In this document: positions 43,245-51,795 of the stretch, in pieces | Position numbering within the stretch: the first letter of the stretch is position 1 | How the letters are laid out: each line of letters begins with the position of its first letter | Source of the DNA: an uncultured Pelagibacteraceae bacterium | Lineage (GTDB): Bacteria > Pseudomonadota > Alphaproteobacteria > Pelagibacterales > Pelagibacteraceae | Assembly: GCA_902545405.1 (NCBI GenBank) | Contig: CACCFT010000001.1 | Span: 62,001 to 126,000 of the forward strand | Direction of reading: 5' to 3' | Length of the DNA: 64,000 nt | Program-made: the position numbers and the translations under genes | The notes under the pieces: generated by a model | Seen by the model: the letters and a program-made list of their open reading frames with translations, nothing else | Told to the model about the DNA's origin: nothing | Database searches by the model: none

Positions 43245-43580
43245 CTATAGTTTTTTCCAATTTGTTTTTTTTAGAAGTATTTCTAAATCATAAGCATTAT
43301 TTAAAATTTTACCATTTCTATCAGTTATTAAATATTTCAAATTCTTACTAGAAGGTTTAAAATTTTTACTAATGTTGTATATAGCTTTTTCTGCTGCATT
43401 TTTAAAAATACTAAAACTTACTCTTTTACTTGATATTGAGAGGCCATAGTCTTTCCAAGATCCTTCAGATACCATTTTAGCATATAGGTCTAGTATAATT
43501 TTTAGTTCTTTTTTTTCAAAAAAATACCTTTGGTTTTGTTCTTTATTTGAATTATTTATTACTAATTTTAAATTACTCAT
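43245..43580 (-). CDS. DUF2794 protein
   Basis: 111 aa, soluble. The core YFFEKKELKIILDLYAKMVSEGSWKDYGLSISSKRVSFSIFKNA is the DUF2794 signature, an alphaproteobacterial family of unknown function. It overlaps the end of the yciB gene by 8 bases; the DUF2794-YciB pairing is common in this class. Its stop is inside the palindrome at 43240-43255. Confidence 0.88.
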   Translation of the reverse strand: MSNLKLVINNSNKEQNQRYFFEKKELKIILDLYAKMVSEGSWKDYGLSISSKRVSFSIFKNAAEKAIYNISKNFKPSSKNLKYLITDRNGKILNNAYDLEILLKKTNWKKL

Positions 43581-44124
43581 TTAATTTGTGTTTATTAATC
43601 AACCCAACTTGTGATGCTGTAAAGATGAATGTAATTGGTAGCATTCCCCAAACTTTAAAGTTAACCCAAAATTCTTCTGTTTGAGTTCTCCAAACAAATT
43701 CATTTAATATAGCTAAAAAAATAAAAAAATAAGTCCATCTGTTATTCAAAATTTTCCAACCTTCATCAGACATTGGCAGTGTTTTTCCAAGTATTAATTT
43801 TAAAACTGGTTCATTGGTGAAGTATTTTCCAAAGAATAAAGCTAAGGCAAATAAAATATTTATAATAGTGGGTTTCATATAAATAAAAATTGGATTATCA
43901 AAATAAATTGTTAAACCTCCAAATAGAGTAATTAAAATTCCTCCTAACAAAGGAACCATCGGAACTTTTTTTTCCAGTATCCAAACCAAGAGAACAGAAA
44001 TTATTGTTGCGACAATTAGAGGTGGTATTGCAACTTTTAAATTTTTATCACTGTTATAATAAAAGAAGAAAAAAATAGCTAAAGGCCCAACGTCTGTAAT
44101 GAATTTTAGAAGTGATTTATTCAC
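43573..44124 (-). CDS. yciB: Inner-membrane septation protein YciB (IspZ)
   Basis: 183 aa, five to six membrane helices. Family motifs: KFITDVGPLAIFFFFYY at the N-terminus, GGILITLFGGLTIYFDNPIFIYMKPTIIN and WRTQTEEFWVNFKVWGMLPITFIFTASQ. YciB affects septation and envelope synthesis in enterobacteria. It is transcribed with DUF2794 and starts divergently from hspQ across 78 bases. Confidence 0.93.
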   Translation of the reverse strand: MNKSLLKFITDVGPLAIFFFFYYNSDKNLKVAIPPLIVATIISVLLVWILEKKVPMVPLLGGILITLFGGLTIYFDNPIFIYMKPTIINILFALALFFGKYFTNEPVLKLILGKTLPMSDEGWKILNNRWTYFFIFLAILNEFVWRTQTEEFWVNFKVWGMLPITFIFTASQVGLINKHKLNE

Positions 44125-44202
44125 TGCTACATATTAACAGATTAATAAAACATTTATATTTTTTTTATTGATTTTTTTCATCAAATATCCATATTTAATA
44201 TC

Positions 44203-44523
44203 GTGAGTACTCAAAAAGCTAAATTTTCAATTGGAGACGTTGTAAAGCATAGACACTTCGATTTTAGAGGTGTGATTTACGATGTTGACTTTGAATTTAA
44301 TAACTCAGAGGAGTGGTATCAATCGATTCCAAAAAACGTGAGACCTAGAAAGGATCAGCCATTTTATCATTTACTAGCAGAGAATGACGAAATTACTTAC
44401 GAGGCTTATGTGTCTGAGCAAAATCTATTATTTGATGACTCTGAAGAGCCTATTAAACACCCTCTAATTAATGAAATTTTTTCAGGTAAGCGTGGATCAA
44501 GCTACTTCAAGCCTTCAAATTAA
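44203..44523 (+). CDS. hspQ: HspQ / YccV-like hemimethylated-DNA-binding protein
   Basis: 106 aa, starting at GTG. The FSIGDVVKHRHFDFRGVIYDVDFEFNNSEEWY block and the QPFYHLLAENDEITYEAYVSEQNL core are the HspQ/YccV signature. In E. coli HspQ binds hemimethylated DNA at oriC and is a Lon specificity factor. The context (yciB divergent, ccm downstream) gives no further hint. Confidence 0.92.
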   Translation: MSTQKAKFSIGDVVKHRHFDFRGVIYDVDFEFNNSEEWYQSIPKNVRPRKDQPFYHLLAENDEITYEAYVSEQNLLFDDSEEPIKHPLINEIFSGKRGSSYFKPSN

Positions 44524-44593
44524 CTAATAGCCAATATTTAAACACAATTGTCCCAAATCTCTGTCATATCTGTTTGTTATAAAATATTTAATT

Positions 44594-44643
44594 CTGATCA
44601 AGAGTACTGTTTTTCCTCTATCTCCCTCTGTATTCTTGGTCAG
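44594..44643 (+). other. Inverted repeat with pyrimidine-rich loop upstream of ccmC
   Basis: CTGATCAAGA (44594-44603) pairs with TCTTGGTCAG (44634-44643), 10 bp with one G-T pair, around a 30-base loop rich in CT (TTTTTCCTCTATCTCCCTCT). It lies in the 167-base gap 44524-44690, the longest non-coding stretch of the window, 48 bases before ccmC. No known riboswitch motif is recognised. It could be a 5'-UTR structure or an operator. Confidence 0.45.
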
Positions 44644-44690
44644 AAAATTTTGAACAATTTTAATCTAAAATTTATGTGTTATAAAAAATT

Positions 44691-45398
44691 ATGATTAATT
44701 ATTTCAATCCAAATAATACTTTAAAGATTATTAATAAAATACAAAAGTTTGTATTTGCGCTATTTATAATTGTATTGTTACTTGGATTAGTTGAAGCTTT
44801 AGTTCTTTCTCCCGAGGATTATAAGCAGAGTGACTCAGTTAGGATTATGTATGTCCATGTTCCATCAGCTTGGATATCACTCGGAATATTTTCATTTATT
44901 TCCATTCTTTCTTTTGGAGTTTTTGTTTTTAAAAATAAAAATTTCTCTTTAATAACAAAAAGTTTAGCACCTTCTGGTTTTGTTTTTAGCATAATCGCTT
45001 TAGTTACAGGATCAATTTGGGGAAAACCAACCTGGGGAACTTGGTGGGCTTGGGATGCAAGAATAACTTCAATGCTCTTACTTTCAATTTTTTATTTATT
45101 GTTCATTACTTCTTGGAAGATTACGACAGACACTAGTAAAGCAGAAAAAGTTAGCTCAATAATAGCAATTATTGGTCTTATAAACATTCCAGTTATAAAA
45201 TTTTCAGTAGAATGGTGGAATACTTTACACCAACCTGCGTCAGTAAAAATTTTGGAAGAAACAACAATTCATTCTTCAATGTTGACACCATTAGCTATAA
45301 TGACTGCGGCATTTGCTCTATTTTCACTTTTGATATTTTTAATGAAATATAATACAGAACTGTTAAAGATTAAAAATAAAGGTCTTAATAGATTATGA
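44691..45398 (+). CDS. ccmC: Haem exporter/chaperone membrane protein CcmC
   Basis: 235 aa, six helices. The Trp-rich WGKPTWGTWWAWDARITS motif binds haem on the periplasmic side; flanking His residues are in IMYVHVPSAWISLG and WWNTLHQPAS. CcmC presents haem to CcmE. It is the first gene of a ccmCDEFGH operon. The ABC exporter genes ccmA and ccmB are not directly upstream (hspQ is) and must be elsewhere. Confidence 0.97.
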   Translation: MINYFNPNNTLKIINKIQKFVFALFIIVLLLGLVEALVLSPEDYKQSDSVRIMYVHVPSAWISLGIFSFISILSFGVFVFKNKNFSLITKSLAPSGFVFSIIALVTGSIWGKPTWGTWWAWDARITSMLLLSIFYLLFITSWKITTDTSKAEKVSSIIAIIGLINIPVIKFSVEWWNTLHQPASVKILEETTIHSSMLTPLAIMTAAFALFSLLIFLMKYNTELLKIKNKGLNRL

Positions 45399-45628
45399 TT
45401 AGTGAACTACTAAATATGAATGGATACGGTGTATACGTTTGGTCATCATTTATATTTACTCTATTTTCTTTTAGCTTCTTGTACGCGATAGTAAAATTAA
45501 ATTTAATTAAAGAGAAAAAGAAATTTGAGGAAAATTATAAATCACTAGATGAAAAGAAACTTGCATCAGTAGCTAAGCAAAAAACGTACAGAGAGATATT
45601 AGCAAACACTTCCACATCTAAAGTTTAA
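45395..45628 (+). CDS. ccmD: CcmD small membrane subunit
   Basis: 77 aa, one helix (about 10-32) after [12 protein letters not shown], then a long basic cytosolic tail. Short size, topology and place between ccmC (4-base overlap) and ccmE identify it. CcmD releases haem-loaded CcmE from CcmABC. Confidence 0.85.
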   Translation: MISELLNMNGYGVYVWSSFIFTLFSFSFLYAIVKLNLIKEKKKFEENYKSLDEKKLASVAKQKTYREILANTSTSKV

Positions 45629-45639
45629 CTAAAATTCAC

Positions 45640-46062
45640 ATGTACGGAAAAAAAGTTAAATTTAGAGCTCTTTTTATTTTTTTAATTTTAATTTCATTAG
45701 TTCTCACAATTTTTTTGGTGGTTAAATCTCTTGAGGAAAACGTAGTCTATTTTAAGTCTCCAACAGACATTAAAAATCTTAATGAAATCAAAAATGCTCA
45801 AAAAATAAGAGTTGGTGGAATGGTGAAAAAAAATTCTATTAAAATAAACGATAAAGAAATTTTTTTCGTAATTACGGATTTCAAAAATGAATTATTAGTC
45901 AACTTTAACGGATCGGTACCCAATCTGTTTGAAGAGGGTAAGGGTGTAGTTGCTGAAGGTTTCTTAAAGGATAAAAGTTTTCTAAATGCTGACAAGATTT
46001 TAGCAAAACATGATGAAAATTATATGCCTCCTGAAGTCAGCGAAGCTATGAAAAATAATTAA
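45640..46062 (+). CDS. ccmE: Periplasmic haem chaperone CcmE
   Basis: 140 aa, an N-terminal anchor (about 8-28), an OB-fold with [11 protein letters not shown] and VVAEGFL, and the haem-attachment motif H124-x-x-x-Y128 in [12 protein letters not shown]. It carries haem covalently from CcmC to CcmF. Confidence 0.96.
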   Translation: MYGKKVKFRALFIFLILISLVLTIFLVVKSLEENVVYFKSPTDIKNLNEIKNAQKIRVGGMVKKNSIKINDKEIFFVITDFKNELLVNFNGSVPNLFEEGKGVVAEGFLKDKSFLNADKILAKHDENYMPPEVSEAMKNN

Positions 46063-46067
46063 TTTGT

Positions 46068-47948
46068 ATGTCTAATTATTTAGGAAATTATTCTTTATAT
46101 ATTGCTTTAATTGCATCTGTTTATTTAATTTTTAAGTCATACTTGGATGCAAATTCAGAAAATAAATATTTAGATAAAAACTTTATTTTAATTACTTCAA
46201 TACAAACTATAATGATTACAGTAAGTTTTTTTAGTCTAGTTGCAGCTTTTGTAATTTCAGATTTTAGTAATGAAACTGTTTTTAATAATTCTCATACTTT
46301 AAAACCCTTATTTTATAAAGTTTCAGGTACTTGGGGAAATCATGAGGGAAGTTTATTATTGTGGTTATTAGTTCTTTCAATTTTTCTATTTATTTTTTTA
46401 TTAAATTCAAGATCACAAGATGCTAAATACAAACTTCTAACGATACTATTTCAACAAATTATTATTTCAGGTTTTCTAGTTTTTATTTTATTAACTTCCA
46501 ACCCATTCAAAACGCTATATCCAATTCCTAGCGAGGGATTAGGTTTGAACCCTATTTTACAAGACCCTGCTTTAGCTATTCATCCTCCAATTTTATATTT
46601 AGGTTATGTTGGAACATCTATAATCTTTTCAGCTTCACTTGCCGCAATGATTAGCGGAAATATTGGAGATAACTGGGCAAGACATATTAAAAAGTGGGTT
46701 TTGGTATCTTGGGTATTTTTAACAATCGGTATTTTGCTAGGATCTATATGGGCATATTATGAGCTGGGCTGGGGAGGTTTTTGGTTTTGGGATCCTGTAG
46801 AAAATGTTTCATTAATGCCATGGTTTTGCTTAACAGCGCTACTGCATACTGTAATTGTATTACAGAAAAGAAATTCGTTTAAAGAGTGGACTATTATTTT
46901 GTCAATTACAACTTTCTCACTGAGTATGAGTGGCACTTTTCTTGTTAGGTCTGGAATTTTAAATTCAATTCACACTTTTGCAAACGATCCATCAAGAGGG
47001 CTATATATATTAAGTTTTCTCTTTATCCTAATTTTGATGTCTATATTAATTTTCTTTTTTAATCAGAATAAAATATCAAACACAGCAAAAGAGAATTTTA
47101 TTTTAAGTAAAGAGACTGCAATATTAGTGAATAACTGGTTTATGATGTTTTTTTTATCTGTTGTTCTTGTTGGTACAATTTATCCAATTTTTCTTGAAGT
47201 TTTAAATGGTTCAAAAATTTCTGTTGGTCCACCTTTTTATCATAATCTTTTAATACCCTTCTTAATTCCTTTTTTAATATTCATGAGCTTTGGCCCAAGT
47301 TTGAAATGGATTAAAGATAAATTAAAAAAGTTTAACTATAATATTTTAATTATTTTTTTAGTTTCACTACTTATTTCATATGTCATTTTAACGAAAACCG
47401 AAAATTCGTTTCTGTTGTCTATTCCTCTGATAGTTTTGAGCATCTATCTTTTATTAGTAACAATTAAGGATTTTTTTGTTAGTAAATCCTCGATTAGCCA
47501 AAAAATTTCACATTTTGGTTTTAGTTTATTAATTACTAGTATCTTATTGAATGGCCTTTTTTCTAATGAATTCAATTCAAATATGAAAGTAGGAGATGAA
47601 AGAATATTCAATGAAAAAGTTGTAAAATTAAAAGAAGTTAATGTTACAGATGTGGACAATTATAAATCTCTTAAAGCTAGTTTTGAAGTTACAAATAAAA
47701 ATTCCTCTTTTGCTTTATACCCAGAGGTTCGAATTTACCAACAGCCTTTAACTATTACGAGTGAAGCGGATATTAAGACAACATTATTTTCAGATAATTT
47801 TTTAGTATTTAATATTTTAAAAGACGATGGTTATTATAATGTAAGATATCAATATAAACCCTTAATGATTTGGATATGGATCTCAACTATATTTATTGGT
47901 TTTGGTGGTTTATTAAGTGTCATTAGAAAAAATGAGCAAAAAAATTAA
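46068..47948 (+). CDS. ccmF: Cytochrome c haem lyase subunit CcmF
   Basis: 626 aa, about 14 helices. The WWD-type motif WGGFWFWDPVENVSLMPW and the earlier GTWGNHEGSLLLW are diagnostic, with conserved His in IHPPILYLGY and ALLHTVIVL. It ligates haem to apocytochrome c with CcmH. Its end overlaps the ccmG start by 17 bases. Confidence 0.97.
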   Translation: MSNYLGNYSLYIALIASVYLIFKSYLDANSENKYLDKNFILITSIQTIMITVSFFSLVAAFVISDFSNETVFNNSHTLKPLFYKVSGTWGNHEGSLLLWLLVLSIFLFIFLLNSRSQDAKYKLLTILFQQIIISGFLVFILLTSNPFKTLYPIPSEGLGLNPILQDPALAIHPPILYLGYVGTSIIFSASLAAMISGNIGDNWARHIKKWVLVSWVFLTIGILLGSIWAYYELGWGGFWFWDPVENVSLMPWFCLTALLHTVIVLQKRNSFKEWTIILSITTFSLSMSGTFLVRSGILNSIHTFANDPSRGLYILSFLFILILMSILIFFFNQNKISNTAKENFILSKETAILVNNWFMMFFLSVVLVGTIYPIFLEVLNGSKISVGPPFYHNLLIPFLIPFLIFMSFGPSLKWIKDKLKKFNYNILIIFLVSLLISYVILTKTENSFLLSIPLIVLSIYLLLVTIKDFFVSKSSISQKISHFGFSLLITSILLNGLFSNEFNSNMKVGDERIFNEKVVKLKEVNVTDVDNYKSLKASFEVTNKNSSFALYPEVRIYQQPLTITSEADIKTTLFSDNFLVFNILKDDGYYNVRYQYKPLMIWIWISTIFIGFGGLLSVIRKNEQKN

Positions 47949-48462
47949 ATTTTTAGGATTACTACTAACATTAATAATAATTTTTATAATCTTGCTCAAG
48001 GGATTGAACGTATCGAAAGATTACTCTAACGAGAAATTAAAAAGTAAAATAGATTTTTCACTTAATGCAAAAAAACTATTTTCTGATGAAATAATTAATA
48101 TTTCAGACTTATTTGGTAAAAATAGTCCTTCTGTAGTAAATATTTGGGCATCTTGGTGTGCACCATGTAGACAAGAGCATCAGTTTTTAATGAAATTAAA
48201 AGATATGAACATAAATATAATTGGAATTAATTATAAAGACAGTCCAAAAAATGCAAAAAATTTTTTAAGCTCACTTGGAAATCCTTATTCAGAAGTTATT
48301 ACCGATAATGATGGAACAAAATCAATAGAATTTGGAGCTATTGGTGTTCCTGAAACTTTTATTATAAGTGGTAAAACAAATGAGATAATAAAAAAGTATA
48401 TTGGTCCATTGACAAGTGAAAATTTAATAGAAATAAAAAATTTATTAGAAAAAAATGCCTAA
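47932..48462 (+). CDS. ccmG: Thiol:disulfide interchange protein CcmG/DsbE
   Basis: 176 aa from ATG 47932 (MSKKIKFLGLLL); the in-frame ATG 15 bases earlier adds MSLEK and is less likely. One anchor helix (6-24), then a thioredoxin fold with WASWCAPCRQEH (C76, C79) and the cis-Pro in GVPETFII. It keeps the CXXCH cysteines of apocytochrome c reduced in the periplasm. Confidence 0.95.
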   Translation: MSKKIKFLGLLLTLIIIFIILLKGLNVSKDYSNEKLKSKIDFSLNAKKLFSDEIINISDLFGKNSPSVVNIWASWCAPCRQEHQFLMKLKDMNINIIGINYKDSPKNAKNFLSSLGNPYSEVITDNDGTKSIEFGAIGVPETFIISGKTNEIIKKYIGPLTSENLIEIKNLLEKNA

Positions 48463-48814
48463 AATTTTAAAATTAATATTGCTGCTATATTTTAGTTTTA
48501 ATTTTTCCTATGCTAACGAAATAAATACCAAAGTAGATCAAATTACAAAAAACTTAAGGTGTTTGATATGCCAAGGTCAATCAGTTTATGACTCTCAGTC
48601 AGATTTTGCTTTAAGCATGAAGCTTGTTGTGAAAAATAAAATTGAGGAAGGTGAAGAACAAGAAGAGATATATAATTATTTAAAAAATAAATATGGAGAA
48701 TGGATAGTTTATGATCCAGAATTAAATAAGAATACTTTTTTACTTTGGTTATTACCTTTGATTTTATTTGTTTTTGGCGGTCTTTTAATTATTAGAAAAG
48801 TATCTATAAAGTAA
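48455..48814 (+). CDS. ccmH: Cytochrome c maturation protein CcmH
   Basis: 119 aa, a signal peptide (1-20), the redox motif LRCLICQGQS (C36, C39) and a C-terminal membrane helix (about 92-112). It reduces and chaperones apocytochrome to CcmF. Only the short CcmH form is present; no CcmI gene follows. Confidence 0.96.
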   Translation: MPKILKLILLLYFSFNFSYANEINTKVDQITKNLRCLICQGQSVYDSQSDFALSMKLVVKNKIEEGEEQEEIYNYLKNKYGEWIVYDPELNKNTFLLWLLPLILFVFGGLLIIRKVSIK

Positions 48815-48826
48815 TATAAATTAATT

Positions 48827-49396
48827 ATGAAAAATCTACTTATAGTACTAATATTTTTTGTATTTAAAAGTCTTCTAGCCAATGCAGATGAGAAAACAAA
48901 ATATTCAAAAAATTCCTTAGATAAAGAAGTTTATTATAAAATTGGTATATTCGATTATAAACATCCAACGGATATGTTGGCTGTTAATAGAAAAGTTGTA
49001 CATAACAAACAAACAGATCTACCTTACATTGGGGCTGTTAATAAAATATATGATTTGATGATAATGGGTGATAAAAATAATTTTTACAGTTATAAAGACA
49101 ACGGTGATGATAGAGACGAGTATGCAATATACATCTCAACTGGTTATCAAACAACTTTTGATTTATCTAACAATATTAATATTTCTCCAAGCTTTAGCGT
49201 AGGATTATATGGAGAAATGGATCAGGGTAAAAATATGGGTTTCCCATTAAATTTTAAAAGTGAACTTGAATTTAATTATTTAAGTAAAAACGATTTTATA
49301 TATGGATTTACCTATAATCATATCTCAAATGCAGACATTGGATATAAAAATCCAGGTTCAGATAGTTTTCTACTTAGTGTAAGAAAACAAAAGTAA
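48827..49396 (+). CDS. PagL-like lipid A deacylase (acyloxyacyl hydrolase family)
   Basis: 189 aa with a signal peptide (about 1-20). The C-terminal region forms alternating beta strands as in an 8-stranded outer-membrane barrel and carries YNHISNADIGYKNPGSDS, matching the PagL active-site pattern HxSNxxxxxxNPG with H165 and S167; the acidic member would be near D179. PagL removes the 3-O acyl chain of lipid A. The N-terminal part is longer and not recognisable. It follows ccmH by 12 bases, with no functional link obvious. Confidence 0.7.
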   Translation: MKNLLIVLIFFVFKSLLANADEKTKYSKNSLDKEVYYKIGIFDYKHPTDMLAVNRKVVHNKQTDLPYIGAVNKIYDLMIMGDKNNFYSYKDNGDDRDEYAIYISTGYQTTFDLSNNINISPSFSVGLYGEMDQGKNMGFPLNFKSELEFNYLSKNDFIYGFTYNHISNADIGYKNPGSDSFLLSVRKQK

Positions 49397-49403
49397 ATAA
49401 TTT

Positions 49404-50558
49404 ATGAATTTAAAAGATTGTCACAATTTTTACGATTTTAGGAAACTTGCAAAAAAAAAACTTCCTTCCCCAATATTTCACTATATTGATGGTGCTGCAG
49501 ATGATGAAATAACTTATGCAAGAAATAGTAGTGCATTTAATGATGTTGACTTAGTTCCAAATGTTTTAAGAGGCGTTGAAAATGTGGATTTATCGACAAC
49601 TATTTTTGGAAAAAAACTAGATTTACCTTTTTATTGTTCCCCAACAGCTTTGCAGAGGCTATTTCACTACGAAGGAGAAAGAGCAGTTGGAAAAGCTGCA
49701 AAGAAGTTTAATACGATGTTTGGCGTTTCGGCATTGGCTACAGTTAGTGTTGAGGAAATTTCATCTTTAATAGACACACCAAAAATGTTTCAATTTTATT
49801 TCCATAAAGACAGAGGATTAAATGACTCTTGTTTAGAAAGAGCAAAAGCAGCAAAATTTGATGTGATGGCTTTAACTGTTGATACAATAACAGGAGGAAA
49901 TCGTGAAAGAGATTTAAGAACTGGATTTACATCACCTCCAAAATTAACACTTTCGAGTTTGTTTAGTTTTGCCACAAAACCAATGTGGGGAATAAATTAT
50001 TTAACCAAAGGAAAATTTGAACTACCACATCTTCAAGATTTCGTTAAAGAAGGAACTGACACAAATACTTCAATTGGTAATTATTTTTCTACTATGTTGG
50101 ATCAATCTATGAACTGGGACGACGCTGAAAAATTGTGCTCTCAGTGGGGTGGCCATTTTGCGCTTAAGGGAGTTATGAGTGTTGAAGATGCTAAAAGAGC
50201 TGTTGATATTGGATGCACTGGTATAATGGTATCAAATCATGGAGGAAGACAGCTTGATGGATCTAGATCACCTTTCGATCAATTAGCTGAAATTGTTGAT
50301 GCAGTTGGCGATAAGTTAGATGTTATTTGTGAAGGTGGATTTCAAAGAGGAACTCATATGTTAAAAGCTTTATCTATGGGTGCAAAAGCTTGTGCTGGTG
50401 GAAGATTATATCTTTATGCTTTAGCTGCAGCAGGTCAAGAAGGTGTTGAGAGAGCACTTAACTTATATAAAACTGAATTAGTAAGAGACATGAAATTAAT
50501 GGGCTGCACAAAGATCAGTGATCTTAATCGAAATAATTTAAGATTCCGAAATGCATGA
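49404..50558 (+). CDS. FMN-dependent 2-hydroxyacid oxidase/dehydrogenase (LldD family), copy 1
   Basis: 384 aa TIM barrel. Family residues: IFHYIDGAADDEITYARN at the N-terminus, FYCSPTALQRL (FMN), MALTVDT, FALKGVMSVEDAKRAVDIG with the FMN Lys, the catalytic His and substrate Arg in VSNHGGRQLDGSRSPFDQL, and ICEGGFQRGTHMLKALSMGAKAC. It oxidises L-lactate, glycolate or a related acid. Adjacent to a close paralogue with a 4-base overlap (ATGA). Confidence 0.94.
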   Translation: MNLKDCHNFYDFRKLAKKKLPSPIFHYIDGAADDEITYARNSSAFNDVDLVPNVLRGVENVDLSTTIFGKKLDLPFYCSPTALQRLFHYEGERAVGKAAKKFNTMFGVSALATVSVEEISSLIDTPKMFQFYFHKDRGLNDSCLERAKAAKFDVMALTVDTITGGNRERDLRTGFTSPPKLTLSSLFSFATKPMWGINYLTKGKFELPHLQDFVKEGTDTNTSIGNYFSTMLDQSMNWDDAEKLCSQWGGHFALKGVMSVEDAKRAVDIGCTGIMVSNHGGRQLDGSRSPFDQLAEIVDAVGDKLDVICEGGFQRGTHMLKALSMGAKACAGGRLYLYALAAAGQEGVERALNLYKTELVRDMKLMGCTKISDLNRNNLRFRNA

Positions 50559-51706
50559 GCTTGAAAAGTTGTTACAATTTTGAGGATTTTAGAAAGTTAG
50601 CTAAAAAAAAATTACCAGCTCCTATTTTTCATTACATTGATGGTGGTGCAGACGATGAAACCACTTTAAAAAGAAATACAAATTCATTTGACGATTGTGA
50701 TTTAATCCCAAATATTCTTAGAAGCGTAGGAGAACCAGATATATCAACTACAGTTTTTGGTAGAAAAATAGATATGCCAATTTTTTTATCTCCTACTGCT
50801 ATGCAAAGTTTATATCATCCTGATGGAGATAAAGCTTCAGCTAGAGCTGCAGAAAAATTTGGTACAATGTATAGCATGTCGACAATGGCATCATTTTCAA
50901 TTGAAGAAATTGCTAACATATCAAGTGGACCAAAATTATTTCAACTTTATATTCATAAAGATAAATCATTTACCGATGATTTGATTGATAGGTGTAAAAG
51001 AGCAAACTTTGATGGTTTATGTTTAACTGTTGATACTTTGGTTGCGGGAAATAGAGAAAGAGATCACAGAACTGGTTTTACAACTCCTCCTAAATTCACA
51101 TTAGAAAGTATAATGAATTTTGCGATGAGACCAGGATGGCTATTCAGATATTTTACGAATAAGAAATTTGAACTTGCAAATATTAAACACAAAACTGACA
51201 AGGGAACTAACATTACAAAATCCGTAATAGACTATGTTAATGAACAGTATGATCCACAAATGAATTGGGAAGATGCAGAATACTGTATAAAAAAGTGGGA
51301 CGGACCTTTTGCCTTGAAGGGTGTAATGTCTGTAGAGGATGCAAAGAGAGCAGTTGATATTGGTTGTACAGCAATAATAATATCAAACCATGGAGGAAGA
51401 CAACTTGATGGATCTAGAACTCCTTTTGATCAACTAAAGGCTATTTCAGATGCTGTGGGTGATAAAATTGAGATAATTTTAGATGGAGGTGTTAGACGGG
51501 GAACTCATGTTCTCAAGGCTTTAGCTGCAGGTGCTACCGCTTGCAGTTTTGGTAAAGCTTTTTTGTTCAGTTTAGGAGCAGGTGGTCAGCAAGGAGTAGA
51601 GAGGCTGCTTCAAAATATGCAAGATGAAATAAGAAGAAATATGATCCTTATGGGCTGCAAAAGTGTAAAAGAGTTAGATAGATCAAAGATAATTTACCGA
51701 AATTAA
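50555..51706 (+). CDS. FMN-dependent 2-hydroxyacid oxidase/dehydrogenase (LldD family), copy 2
   Basis: 383 aa, colinear with copy 1 over its whole length and clearly a tandem duplicate. All active-site elements are conserved (IISNHGGRQLDGSRTPFDQL, ILDGGVRRGTHVLKALAAGA). Differences cluster around the FMN/substrate loop: FLSPTAMQSLYHPDGDK versus FYCSPTALQRLFHYEGER, and ILDGG versus ICEGG, which suggests a different side-chain preference. Translation is coupled to copy 1. Confidence 0.94.
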   Translation: MSLKSCYNFEDFRKLAKKKLPAPIFHYIDGGADDETTLKRNTNSFDDCDLIPNILRSVGEPDISTTVFGRKIDMPIFLSPTAMQSLYHPDGDKASARAAEKFGTMYSMSTMASFSIEEIANISSGPKLFQLYIHKDKSFTDDLIDRCKRANFDGLCLTVDTLVAGNRERDHRTGFTTPPKFTLESIMNFAMRPGWLFRYFTNKKFELANIKHKTDKGTNITKSVIDYVNEQYDPQMNWEDAEYCIKKWDGPFALKGVMSVEDAKRAVDIGCTAIIISNHGGRQLDGSRTPFDQLKAISDAVGDKIEIILDGGVRRGTHVLKALAAGATACSFGKAFLFSLGAGGQQGVERLLQNMQDEIRRNMILMGCKSVKELDRSKIIYRN

Positions 51707-51795
51707 ATATTTTTTATAAATAATTTTTATTATTATTTTCACTTTAAATAAATAGACATGAAGTTGCTTTTCAGTTAGTTTGTCGACGAAAAATT

